From: Paractinoplanes pyxinae
GTDB lineage: Bacteria; Actinomycetota; Actinomycetes; Mycobacteriales; Micromonosporaceae
Assembly: GCF_026626335.1 (NCBI RefSeq)
Contig: NZ_JAPNTZ010000005.1
Location: forward strand, 1 to 64,000
Direction: 5' to 3'
Length of the DNA stretch: 64,000 nt
Numbering within the stretch: position 1 is the first letter of the stretch; the number at the start of each line of letters is the position of its first letter. The position numbers and the translations under genes were made by a program. The notes beneath the pieces were generated by a model. That model did no database searches. It had not been told where the DNA came from and saw only the letters and a program-made list of their open reading frames with translations. This document shows, piece after piece, positions 40,602 to 48,498 of this stretch.

Positions 40602-41228
40602 TCAAGGGCCGCCCTCATCGGTTCCGGTGTGGGCGGCCTTCACTGTCAGGACCCCGAAGGCGTTCGCGGCCCAGTGGATGGCGAACGGGACCACCAGGCT
40701 GCCGCCGGCCTGACACAGCACGGCCAGCAGGGCGCCGGCCAGACCGGTGAAGACGACCGTTCCGGCCGCGACGACCGGGCGCTCGCGGTGGGGCTTGATG
40801 TGCCAGAGCCCGAAGAGCACGGCCGTCACAACGGTGGCCCAGGCGCCGCCGAAGTCGCGGGCGATCGACGCCCACAGAACCCCGCGGAAGGCCACCTCCT
40901 CAAAGGTGACGGTGGCCAGCGGGATGTCGCGCAGAGCCGAGCGCCACGGGTGGGGCGCCGGCGTAGCTTGCGCGAGCAGCCGGCGGATGGGCGGAATCGC
41001 CAGCGCCGCGGCACAGCAGGCGGCCAGCACGAGAACCCCGACCAGCGCGTACGCCGCGGATCTGCCCGTGGGCCGGCCGAGCTCGAGCCCAGCGGCCCAC
41101 GCGACCAGCAGGAGCAGGCCGGCGGCGACCGGCCCGGTGATCGGCTGGGCCGCGCCCGGACCACGGTAGTTCCAGACGCGCACACAGATCATCAGCAGGA
41201 TCACGAAGGCCGTCAGCACGGTTGCAAG
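40602..41228 (-). CDS. CPBP family intramembrane metalloprotease
   Basis: About 208 residues with six or more membrane segments and the three CPBP motifs: EEVAFRGVLWA (the EExxxR box), FGLWHIKPH (FxxxH), and HWAANAFG (HxxxN/B). These are glutamate/histidine intramembrane proteases (Rce1 relatives); the natural substrate is unknown. A TTG start at 41228 with GGGGGAG upstream is favoured; an ATG at 41315 would add 29 Pro/Gly/Asp-rich residues without family features. It is divergent from the lipoprotein gene and convergent with the DUF574 gene. Confidence 0.82.
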   Translation of the reverse strand, partial: LATVLTAFVILLMICVRVWNYRGPGAAQPITGPVAAGLLLLVAWAAGLELGRPTGRSAAYALVGVLVLAACCAAALAIPPIRRLLAQATPAPHPWRSALRDIPLATVTFEEVAFRGVLWASIARDFGGAWATVVTAVLFGLWHIKPHRERPVVAAGTVVFTGLAGALLAVLCQAGGSLVVPFAIHWAANAFGVLTVKAAHTGTDEGGP

Positions 41229-41339
41229 ATCTCCCCCATTACTGCCATCAGGACCGGTGGGACCGGGAGCAGGGTCGGCTTGTCCCCAAAGATGCACATC
41301 AAGCACCTGACCCATACCCCCCGACTCAGGAGTTCTCCC

Positions 41340-42020
41340 GTGCGTCTGCCCTCGCGTGTCCCCGCCGCCGCCGTCCTCCTCGGCGGCCTGCTGCTCACCT
41401 CCGCCTGCGCGACCGACGACTCCGCGGGAGCGGCCCCCGCGCCGGCCTCCTCCGCTCCCTCGCCTTCATCCCCACCGCCGTCCCCTTCGCCCACGGCGAC
41501 CCGCACTTCCTCGTCCGGGGGCGGTGGCGTCTTCAGCGGAACTCGCCAGGTCAACCTGCTCCCCAAGAACAGCGAGGCGACCCTGGGCGTGGTCCAGGAC
41601 GGCAAGATCGGCCTCTCGGAGAAGTTCGGCGACAACGAACTGTTCGTCCTGAAGCCCGTACGCCCCGGCGGCGACCAGTACTGGATCCAGACCGCCAAGC
41701 TGCGCGCCGGCGGCGAGCCGTACTGCCTGTCGGCCAAGCTCGGCCCCGGCGGCAAGCCGGCCGCGGTGAAGACCACAGCCTGCGACGCTGCAGCCTCCGA
41801 CCAACTGTTCCGATTCCGCCAAACCGGCGAGTCGAACGGAAAGCCCACGTACACAATCCGCACCGGCCAGGACACCTACGTCATCCAGGACCCGACCGGC
41901 GAGATCGCCCACACCGGCACCGGAGTGGCCGCCGTGACAATCGGCGAGGGCACCCCGGACATCGACACCCCGTTCGTCATCGCCGACAAGGGCAAGGCCA
42001 GCATGCCCGCCCTCGACTGA
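41340..42020 (+). CDS. Lipoprotein with probable beta-trefoil domain
   Basis: A 226-residue lipoprotein: signal LLGGLLLTSAC with the lipobox Cys at 23, then a long Ser/Pro/Ala/Thr linker (about 24-60). The globular part (about 65-226) has repeated short strands, for example VNLLPKNSEATLGVVQDGKI, QYWIQTAKLRAGGEPYCLSA and YTIRTGQDTYVIQDPTGEIA, resembling ricin-like beta-trefoils that bind sugars. GTG start with AGGAG 7 nt upstream. Anchored outside the cell; ligand unknown. Confidence 0.72.
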   Translation: MRLPSRVPAAAVLLGGLLLTSACATDDSAGAAPAPASSAPSPSSPPPSPSPTATRTSSSGGGGVFSGTRQVNLLPKNSEATLGVVQDGKIGLSEKFGDNELFVLKPVRPGGDQYWIQTAKLRAGGEPYCLSAKLGPGGKPAAVKTTACDAAASDQLFRFRQTGESNGKPTYTIRTGQDTYVIQDPTGEIAHTGTGVAAVTIGEGTPDIDTPFVIADKGKASMPALD

Positions 42021-42268
42021 CCACTCCCCATCCGAGCTGTTCGCTAAGCAGCGCGCAAAAACGAGCAACCGCAACACACCCGCACGGCCGAACGTGCACA
42101 CAGGCGACGGCCGAACTCGCGCAAACGAGCGCTGTCGCGCAATACACGACACCAAACGCGCAAACGAACACCTGTTGCCGCGAACGAGCGCGCCCGCGCC
42201 GTCGAATAACCAGGCGCGCGCGGCGCTGCCAACAGTCGACCGAACGCCGGACAAAGGAGAAGCCTGCG

Positions 42269-42808
42269 ATGGCCATCGACGTCGTCTTCGAGACCCACGC
42301 GTTGAGCGAGGACAATGAGCGCGGGTTCGCCACGGGGTGGTTGCCCGGTCGCCTGAGTGAGCGTGGCCGGGCCAACGCCGCCGACATGGGGCGCCGGCGC
42401 CGTGACGACGGGATCGCGGCAGTCTTCAGCTCGGACCTGCGGCGGGCGGCCGAAACGGCGGAGATCGCCCTCGGCGACACCAGCATTCCCATCCTGTACG
42501 ACTGGCGCCTGCGCGAGTGCGACTTCGGTGAGCACAACGGAGCGCCCTCAACCCAAGTAGGCCGCGACCGCCTCAACTACTGCGACACCCCGTACCCCGG
42601 CGGCGAGAGCCACACGCAAGCGATCGCCCGCGTGGCCTCCGTCTTCCCCGACCTGGCCACCCGCTGGGCCGGCCGCCGAATCATGCTGATCGGCCACATG
42701 GCCACCTACCGCGCCCTCGAACAGGCGACCACCGGCCGCACGGTTCACGACCTGGTCGCAGCCACCTTCGAGTGGCAACCCGAAGGCTGGGAGTACCACC
42801 TGTCGTGA
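42269..42808 (+). CDS. Histidine phosphatase superfamily protein
   Basis: A 179-residue phosphoglycerate-mutase-like phosphatase. The usual RHG box is replaced by ETHALSEDN, keeping the phospho-accepting His; other conserved parts are GRLSERGRANAADMG, VFSSDLRRAAETAEIAL, LRECDFGEHNG and LIGHMATYRAL with the second catalytic His. AAAGGAGA at 42253-42260 supports the start. It probably dephosphorylates a small metabolite. The 248-bp gap upstream (42021-42268) is enriched in GCGCAAACGA-like motifs but holds no gene. Confidence 0.85.
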   Translation: MAIDVVFETHALSEDNERGFATGWLPGRLSERGRANAADMGRRRRDDGIAAVFSSDLRRAAETAEIALGDTSIPILYDWRLRECDFGEHNGAPSTQVGRDRLNYCDTPYPGGESHTQAIARVASVFPDLATRWAGRRIMLIGHMATYRALEQATTGRTVHDLVAATFEWQPEGWEYHLS

Positions 42809-42911
42809 CCTACGGGCGAAGTCCGGGAGGACGCGCTTGCGGACCAGCGCGCCGGCCTGACCCTCGTCGGCTACCTCATCCGGGCAAGCACCCACCGGCC
42901 ACAATCCGCGC
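42809..42911. other. Gene-free start of the 410-bp repeat-bearing gap
   Basis: No gene is supported between the phosphatase stop and the methyltransferase 3' end (42809-43218). This first part is ordinary sequence; the rest is the tandem array described separately. Confidence 0.5.
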
Positions 42912-43228
42912 GAGCGGCGCAGGACGAGGGTGGCGAAGCCGAGAACGCCACGGTAGCCGCGGTAGCCGCGCAGCCACTGGTCACGGTGGTCATGGGCCGG
43001 GCGGCCGGCGTTCTAGAGGGTCGAGCGGCGCAGGACAAGGGTGGCGAAGCCGAGGACGCCACGGTAGCCGCGCAGCCACTGGTCACGGTGGTCATGGACC
43101 AGGCGAGCCGCGTTCTAAAGGGTCGAGCGGCGCAACACGCGGGTCATGAAGCCGAGGACGCCAGGGGGTAGCCCCGCAGCCACTGGTCTGGGTGGTTGTG
43201 AGCCAGGCGAGCCTCGTTCTAGAGAGTC
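42912..43228 (-). repeat. Three decayed tandem copies of the methyltransferase 3' end
   Basis: Copies start at 42912, 43023 and 43125 (periods 111, 102 and 104 nt); the genuine 3' end starts at 43229 in the same register. The marker GAGCGGCGCA opens each copy, and TTCTAGAG or TTCTAAAG closes each. The basic unit of 102 nt equals the last 33 codons plus stop of the methyltransferase gene. Copy 1 has a 9-nt internal duplication, copy 3 a 2-nt insertion. Confidence 0.85.
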
Positions 43229-43968
43229 GAGCGGCGCAGCACGAGGGTCGCGAAGCCGAGGACGCCACGGTAGCCGCGCAGCCACTGGTCGCGGTGGTCG
43301 TGGGCCAGGCGGGCGGCGTCGGGGGCGTCGGGATGCCCGGGATTTTCGAGGGCCCACTCCAGCAGCGAACCGGTCCACGACCACTCGTAGTCGTCCCACT
43401 CGGCGGCGTCGCTCACGTGCGCGTAGACGGGGTGCCAGCCGGCGTCGGCGGCGGTGGTGATCAGCGTGGTGAGGTCGGTGAAGTCGGAGGGCTTGGCGTC
43501 CAGGGCGGCCAGCGCCTGCGGGGTCGGCGTCGTCTCCCAGAAGCCGTCGCCGATGATCAGCACGCCGTGCGGGTTCACGTGGCGGCCGGCCAGCTCCAAG
43601 GTCTCGGCGAAGCCGCCGAACGCGTGCGTGGAGCCGACGCACAGAACCAGGTCGTAATCGCCGTCGGGGACGTATGCCCGCGCGTCACGTTCGTGCAGGG
43701 TGAGGCGATCGGAGAGTTCGCGCATGTGTGCGGCCGCCTCCGCGCGTTCCAGGGCGTGTGCGCTCAGATCGACGCCGTCGGCGTGGCCGTCGGGATAGTG
43801 CGCCAGCGCCTGGAGTGCCCACGCGGCTTGTCCACAGCCCAGATCAAGGATGCGGGCGGCCGGTCCGCGGCCGGCTCGGCGCAGCAACTTGTTCACGTTG
43901 ACGCCGGCGACCGGGGCGGCGATCGGGTGATGGGTGTGGGCTAGGGCGCTGGCACGTTGACGATCCAC
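43219..43968 (-). CDS. Class I SAM-dependent methyltransferase
   Basis: A 249-residue methyltransferase. Motif I is RILDLGCGQAAWALQALA, the next acidic strand is ADGVDLSAHALERAEA, and the catalytic-side text is YDLVLCVGSTHAFGGFAETL and NPHGVLIIGDGFWE. The C-terminal part (AEWDDYEWSWTGSLLEWALE) is tryptophan-rich. Substrate unknown. Its last 34 codons (from DAARLAHDHRDQW) are repeated three more times beyond the stop codon, so small deletions or stop mutations could lengthen the protein by repeat units. It is divergent from the TetR gene at 44030. Confidence 0.85.
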   Translation of the reverse strand: MDRQRASALAHTHHPIAAPVAGVNVNKLLRRAGRGPAARILDLGCGQAAWALQALAHYPDGHADGVDLSAHALERAEAAAHMRELSDRLTLHERDARAYVPDGDYDLVLCVGSTHAFGGFAETLELAGRHVNPHGVLIIGDGFWETTPTPQALAALDAKPSDFTDLTTLITTAADAGWHPVYAHVSDAAEWDDYEWSWTGSLLEWALENPGHPDAPDAARLAHDHRDQWLRGYRGVLGFATLVLRRSTL

Positions 43969-43999
43969 GTGGTCCAGTCAACACGACACTATATTTACG

Positions 44000-44013
44000 A
44001 ACGGTCGGTCGTT
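44000..44013. promoter_or_regulatory. TetR-type operator candidate
   Basis: AACGGTCGGTCGTT (10 of 14 positions symmetric) inside an AT-rich divergent promoter, 16 nt before the TetR start and 31 nt from the divergent methyltransferase start. Confidence 0.5.
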
Positions 44014-44029
44014 TTGTATTGTCGTCGTC

Positions 44030-44665
44030 ATGGGGACTGACGGCAGGCTGCTGCGGGGCGAGCGAACCCGCGCCGCGGTGCTCGACCGCGCCCTGCAGCT
44101 GGCCACCTCGGCCGGCCTCGACGGGCTCTCGCTCAGCCAGGTCGCCGATTCGCTGGGCGTCAGCAAGTCGGGCCTGTTCGCGCACTGGCGCTCGAAGGAA
44201 GAGCTGCAGCTGGCCGTCATCGCGCACGCCCGGGCGCAATGGACCGATCTGGTCATCACTCCTGCCCTGGAAGCCCCGCGCGGGGTGCGCCGGCTGTGGG
44301 CTGTGCACAACCGGCGGCTCGACTTCTACGAGGCCGAGATCCTGCCCGGCGGCTGCTTCTTCGCGAACGCGCATTTCGAGTTCAACGCCCGCCCGGGCCC
44401 GGTGCAGGACAGGCTGGCGGTCGAACTCAAGGACTGGATGGGCTTCCTGACCGGCCTGGCCGCCGACGCTGTTGCGCGCCAGGAAATAAGGGCCGGCACG
44501 GATCCGGCCGGTCTCGCCTACGAGGCCGAATCCCTCGGGGTGTGCGCGGTGATGCAGGCGCCGGTGCTGGGCGCCGATGTCACCTTCCGGCACGCCCGCC
44601 GCGCCCTGCTCGATCACCTGCGAGCAGTTGCCACTGACCCGACGATTCTTCCGGAGCCGACATGA
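44030..44665 (+). CDS. TetR family transcriptional regulator
   Basis: A 211-residue TetR regulator. HTH: RTRAAVLDRALQLATSAGLD, LSLSQVADSLGVSKSGLFAH, WRSKEELQLAVI. The C-terminal domain has LPGGCFFANAHFEFNARPGP, typical of the TetR_C_13/YxaF-like group. Its stop overlaps the thioesterase start by 4 bp (ATGA), so the thioesterase is probably its target, together with its own promoter through the site at 44000-44013. An acyl-CoA or fatty acid effector would fit but is inference. Confidence 0.9.
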   Translation: MGTDGRLLRGERTRAAVLDRALQLATSAGLDGLSLSQVADSLGVSKSGLFAHWRSKEELQLAVIAHARAQWTDLVITPALEAPRGVRRLWAVHNRRLDFYEAEILPGGCFFANAHFEFNARPGPVQDRLAVELKDWMGFLTGLAADAVARQEIRAGTDPAGLAYEAESLGVCAVMQAPVLGADVTFRHARRALLDHLRAVATDPTILPEPT

Positions 44666-45099
44666 CAACCGCTGTCCACACCTACGGCGCCGTCGTCCCC
44701 CAGCCGGTGCATTTCGACGACCTCGACGCGATGGGCGTTCTCCACAACTCCCGGTACGCCGTTCTGGTGGAAAGGGCCATCGTCGTCTGGTGGGCCGAGC
44801 GTCGCGTGTCGTTCACCGGCGGCCGCCCGACCACGCCGGACGCGTTCAACGTGGTCCGCGAATACCAGATCACGTTCCATACACCGATCCGCGGCACGGG
44901 CGAGATCGACGTCCGCTTCTGGCTCGACCGCATGGGCACGACCAGCGCCGAGTACGGCTTCCAGGTCACGTCGGCCGACGCGCAAACCGTGTACGCCGAG
45001 GGCCGCCGCGTCAACATCCGCCTCGACCCCGCCACCATGCGCCCAGCCCCCTGGACCCCCGACGGCCGAGCCATAGCCGCCACCCTGCTGCGCCCCTGA
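44662..45099 (+). CDS. Hotdog-fold acyl-CoA thioesterase
   Basis: A 145-residue 4HBT/YbgC-type hotdog thioesterase: HFDDLDAMGVLHNSRYAVL contains the catalytic Asp and the start of the hot-dog helix; YQITFHTPIRGTGEIDVRFW and AEYGFQVTSADAQTVYAEGR are the beta sheet. It would hydrolyse an acyl-CoA thioester. It starts within the TetR stop codon, so the pair is one operon. A heptanucleotide repeat array begins 8 nt after its stop. Confidence 0.88.
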   Translation: MTTAVHTYGAVVPQPVHFDDLDAMGVLHNSRYAVLVERAIVVWWAERRVSFTGGRPTTPDAFNVVREYQITFHTPIRGTGEIDVRFWLDRMGTTSAEYGFQVTSADAQTVYAEGRRVNIRLDPATMRPAPWTPDGRAIAATLLRP

Positions 45100-45106
45100 T
45101 CAACGG

Positions 45107-45246
45107 CCGGCAACCAGTGACCAGCGACCAGCGAACGGCCACCGACGACCAGCAGCCGGCGATCAGCCACCGGCAACCGGCAACCGGCAACCGACGGCTA
45201 GCGAACTGCCACCGGCGACCAGCAACCAGCGGTCAGCCAACGGCCA
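45107..45246. repeat. Twenty tandem heptanucleotides in perfect register
   Basis: The 140 bases at 45107-45246 divide into exactly twenty 7-nt units with consensus CC(A/G)GC(A/G)A, for example CCGGCAA, CCAGTGA, CCAGCGA, CCAGCGA. Units vary but no base is inserted or lost between them; three identical CCGGCAA units stand at 45170-45190. The array begins 8 nt after the thioesterase stop. Seven is not a multiple of three and no gene crosses it. Confidence 0.85.
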
Positions 45247-45333
45247 ACAGAAGATCGCCCCGGCCGCGAAGCCGCGTGCACGAACGCGAGCCGGGCCCCG
45301 CGCAGCGAAACCCTCGAATCGGACGGTGAGGCC

Positions 45334-46320
45334 ATGGACCCGGCTGCGCGGCTGGCAGGCCTGCTAGACGACTACTCCCTGGAGATGACCGGCAAGGACG
45401 TGGCCGAGCTCAGCGCCGCCCGCGAACTCCTCCCCGCCGGCGCCCGGGTGAACATCACGTTCCTGGGCGGTGAGGACGTCCGGCTGCGGCTGGCGGCGGC
45501 TGCGGCCGTCAAGGCGTACGGGCTGACGCCTGTCCCCCACATCTCGGCGCGCCGCCTGTCTTCGCGACGCGAGCTGGCCGATTTCCTCGAGGCCCTGCGG
45601 CTGGTCCGGGTCGCCGCCGACAACGTGTTCGTGGCCGGCGGCGACCCGGACCAGCCGCAGGGCCCGTTCGCGGACTCACGGTCGGTCATCGACTCCGGCT
45701 TGCTCGAGGACCACGGCGTACGGCGAGTGAGCATCGCCGGATATCCGGAGGGTCACCCCGGCATCCCCGGTGACGTGCTGTGGCCGACGCTGACCGGCAA
45801 GCTCGCCGCCCTCGACAGCCGCGGCCTGGCCGCCGAGGTCATCACCCAGTTCGGTTTCGACGCCGATCCGGTGCTCGACTGGATCGCCGCCGTCCGCGAG
45901 CGCGGCTTCGACGTCCCGATCCGCGTCGGCGTGCCCGGCCCGGCCGGCGTGCGACGGCTGCTCCGCTTCGCCACCCGGTTCGGCGTCGGCACGAGCGCCG
46001 GCCTGGCCCAGCGCTACGGCGCCGACCTGCTGGCCACCGCCGGCCCGGACGCCTTCCTGCGCGCCCTCGCCACCGACTACCACCCCGACCGGCACGGCCG
46101 GGTCAAGCTGCACTTCTACACGTTCGGCGGCCTGCGCGCGACGACGGAATGGATAAGGGACTTCCGGTCTGAAACGATGGAACTTGCGGTACAGTCCGGA
46201 AGTTGCGGAAGTCGAGCGGCAGGGGACATCGATGACGAGCGCCGAAGTGAGCACGCTCAGCGGAGCCACCACCGCGAGCCGGGGCATCCGGAACCCGGTG
46301 CTGACCGGCTTCCATCCTGA
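45334..46320 (+). CDS. Methylenetetrahydrofolate reductase-like protein with overlapping 3' extension
   Basis: A 328-residue protein whose first 277 residues match the short MTHFR/MetF fold: YSLEMTGKDVAELSAARELL, VNITFLGGEDVRLR, NVFVAGGDPDQPQGPF and the closing KLHFYTFGGLRATTEWIRDF. It would reduce methylene-THF to methyl-THF with a flavin. The family normally ends about there. Here the frame stays open for another 51 residues (RSETMELAVQSG and after) that read through the promoter and first 89 bp of the GH43 gene, probably after loss of the original stop. GAGG precedes the ATG closely. Confidence 0.75.
   Translation: MDPAARLAGLLDDYSLEMTGKDVAELSAARELLPAGARVNITFLGGEDVRLRLAAAAAVKAYGLTPVPHISARRLSSRRELADFLEALRLVRVAADNVFVAGGDPDQPQGPFADSRSVIDSGLLEDHGVRRVSIAGYPEGHPGIPGDVLWPTLTGKLAALDSRGLAAEVITQFGFDADPVLDWIAAVRERGFDVPIRVGVPGPAGVRRLLRFATRFGVGTSAGLAQRYGADLLATAGPDAFLRALATDYHPDRHGRVKLHFYTFGGLRATTEWIRDFRSETMELAVQSGSCGSRAAGDIDDERRSEHAQRSHHREPGHPEPGADRLPS
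46181..46204. promoter_or_regulatory. Inverted repeat upstream of GH43 gene
   Basis: AACTTGCGG (46181-46189) and CCGGAAGTT (46196-46204) pair at 8 of 9 positions around TACAGT, 28 bp before the GH43 start and inside the MTHFR-like reading frame. A likely sugar-responsive operator. Confidence 0.5.
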
Positions 46321-47902
46321 CCCGTCGATCCTGCGGGTGGGCAGCGATTACTACATCGCGACCTCGACCTTCGAGTGGTACCCGGGCGTGCGGATCCACC
46401 ACTCGGTCAACCTGGTCGACTGGACTCCGCTCGGCGGCGCGCTCAACGAGAAGCGCCTGCTCGACCTCACCGGCACCGGCGACTCGAACGGCGTCTGGGC
46501 GCCCAACCTCACGTACGCGCACGGCGAGTTCCACCTGCTCTACTCCGATGTCGCAACGTTCGCCGGCGGCTACTGGGATCCGCAGAACTTCCTGGTCACC
46601 GGGCCGACGCCGACCGGGCCGTGGTCGGATCCGGTCGTCCTGCACGGGCGCGGCTTCGACGCCTCGCTCTTCCACGACGACGACGGCGCCACGTGGATGC
46701 TGTCGATGGTGGCCGACTGGCGCCCGGGCCGGAACCGCTTCGGCGGCATCTCGATCCAGCAGTACGACCCCGAGGCCCGCCGCCTGGCCGGCCCGGAGCA
46801 CATGATCTTCACGGGCACCGCCGCTGCGGTCACCGAGGCGCCCAACCTGTACCGCAAGGACGGCTGGTACTACCTGGTCACGGCCGAGGGCGGGACGAGC
46901 TGGGAGCACCAGGTCACCGTGGCCCGCTCGTCCCACGTACTCGGGCCCTATCTCGCCGATCCGGCCGGCCCGCTGCTCACCTCGGTCGGGCACCCCGAGC
47001 TCACGCTGCAGAAGGCCGGCCACGGCAGCCTCGTCGAGACCCCGAGCGGTCAGTGGTACCTGGCCCATCTGGTCGGCCGCCCGTACACGCCGCTGGGCCG
47101 CTGTGTCCTCGGCCGCGAATCCGCCATCCAAGAGGTCACCTGGACCGAGGACGGCTGGCCCCGCATCGCCGACGGCCGGCCCGCCGACACCGTGCCCGCC
47201 CCGGTCGGCGTGGAGGTGCCGGCCGAGGCTCCCGTTTCCTCCGAACAGCAGGAGGACGACGACTTCGACTCCCCCGTCCTCGGCGTGAACTGGTCGACGC
47301 TGCGCCGCCCGGCCACCCCCGACTGGGTCTCGCTCACCGAGCGCCCGTCCCACCTGCGCATCCACGGCGGCCGGTCGCCGATGGGCCGGCACCAGCCCAG
47401 CCTCGTCGCCCGCCGCGTGGTCGCCACCGGCAGCGAGTTCGAGGCCGACATGGAGTTCACCCCGCGCAACTATCGCCAGCTGGCCGGCATCACCGCCTAC
47501 TACAACACCCGCAACTGGTACTTCCTGCACGTCACGGCCGACGACGACGGCACGCCGGTGCTCGACCTGCTCGCCTGCGACAGCGGCCGCGTCAGCATCG
47601 TCCCCGGCGTCCGCACCCCCGTCCCCGGCCCGGGGCCGGTTCGACTCGGCTTGCGCTTGGCGGGTCCGTCGCTTTCTTTCTCGTACGAGTTCCCGGGCTC
47701 GACTGATTCGTCGGGCGTTCACGATGCAGGTCCCACATTGGACGCCACCACGCTCTCCGACGAGTACGCCGCGAGTGTCGTCAACGGCGAGCCCTCCGCC
47801 TGGGGCTTCACCGGCGCCTTCGTCGGCCTGTGGGTCCAGGACCTGGGCCGAGAGGGGGCCTACGCCGACTTCGACCGAGCCTCTTACCGGGCCGTCGAAT
47901 AG
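46232..47902 (+). CDS. GH43 beta-xylosidase / arabinofuranosidase (xynB-like)
   Basis: A 556-residue cytoplasmic GH43 enzyme of the two-domain xylosidase type (XynB3-like). Five-blade propeller: base Asp30 in GFHPDPSILRVGSDYYIATS, pKa-modulating Asp143 in RGFDASLF, acid Glu202 in VTEAPNLYRKDG. The C-terminal beta-sandwich (about 350-556; DFDSPVLGVNWSTLRRP, YYNTRNWYFLHVTADDDG) closes the active site as in homologues. No signal peptide, so imported xylo-oligosaccharides are the likely substrate. AGGGGA precedes the ATG. No sugar transporter or regulator is adjacent. Confidence 0.9.
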   Translation: MTSAEVSTLSGATTASRGIRNPVLTGFHPDPSILRVGSDYYIATSTFEWYPGVRIHHSVNLVDWTPLGGALNEKRLLDLTGTGDSNGVWAPNLTYAHGEFHLLYSDVATFAGGYWDPQNFLVTGPTPTGPWSDPVVLHGRGFDASLFHDDDGATWMLSMVADWRPGRNRFGGISIQQYDPEARRLAGPEHMIFTGTAAAVTEAPNLYRKDGWYYLVTAEGGTSWEHQVTVARSSHVLGPYLADPAGPLLTSVGHPELTLQKAGHGSLVETPSGQWYLAHLVGRPYTPLGRCVLGRESAIQEVTWTEDGWPRIADGRPADTVPAPVGVEVPAEAPVSSEQQEDDDFDSPVLGVNWSTLRRPATPDWVSLTERPSHLRIHGGRSPMGRHQPSLVARRVVATGSEFEADMEFTPRNYRQLAGITAYYNTRNWYFLHVTADDDGTPVLDLLACDSGRVSIVPGVRTPVPGPGPVRLGLRLAGPSLSFSYEFPGSTDSSGVHDAGPTLDATTLSDEYAASVVNGEPSAWGFTGAFVGLWVQDLGREGAYADFDRASYRAVE

Positions 47903-47929
47903 AACGCGCAGTCGAACAGAACCGCGCCG

Positions 47930-48457
47930 TCACGCCACGCCGAGCGGCACGGAACGGAAGCCGATCGACGCGTACAGGCGGCGGGCGGCCCCGTCGGACG
48001 TGCTGAGAACAACGAGGTCGGCGCCCTGACCGACGACGGCTTCGATGAGCGCGTGAGTGACCAGGCGGCCCAGGCCGCGGCGGCGGTGGCCGACCAGGCT
48101 GGTGATGCCGACCAGCTCGGACACGCCGGAGCTCACCGGCAGCGCCATGCCGGCGGCCGCCGGCTCGCCGTCGAGCCGGACCGTGACGGATCGGGCGCCG
48201 GCCAGTTGCGGGCGGAATGCGTTGGCCTGCTCGTCGGTGACCGCGGCCGCCGACGGGTCGAAGCCGCGCTCGTTGACGTCGAGGTTCTCGCGGATCAGGG
48301 CGACCGGCGCATTCTCGTCGAGCAGCACCACCTCGACGCCCGGTGGGCCGGCCGGCGGCCGCGGCCACGGTGGGCCGGTCAGGACGAACAGTTCGCCGTC
48401 GACATCGTTGCCACGCTCGCCGAGGTAGTCCAGGGCCCGCCGTCGAAGATGTTCCAC
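47930..48457 (-). CDS. GNAT family N-acetyltransferase
   Basis: A 175-residue protein with a degenerate N-terminal half and a clear GNAT core at the end: SVTVRLDGEPAAAGMALPVS, LVGITSLVGHRRRGLGRLVT (the acetyl-CoA R-x-x-G-x-G loop), and LVVLSTSDGAARRLYASIGF. Substrate unknown. It is convergent with the GH43 gene (27-bp gap). Confidence 0.82.
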   Translation of the reverse strand: MEHLRRRALDYLGERGNDVDGELFVLTGPPWPRPPAGPPGVEVVLLDENAPVALIRENLDVNERGFDPSAAAVTDEQANAFRPQLAGARSVTVRLDGEPAAAGMALPVSSGVSELVGITSLVGHRRRGLGRLVTHALIEAVVGQGADLVVLSTSDGAARRLYASIGFRSVPLGVA

Positions 48458-48498
48458 ATCGCCATCGTCGGCCGTGCGTCAACCGAAATCCGCGGGCG

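Noticed and set aside
41229..41315. N-terminal extension of the CPBP protease
   Set aside because: Pro/Gly/Asp-rich, not family-like, and lies in the divergent promoter; a TTG start with a good ribosome binding site is closer to the first helix.
42871..43642. Short leftward frames over the tandem repeats
   Set aside because: They are out-of-frame readings of the repeated methyltransferase end.
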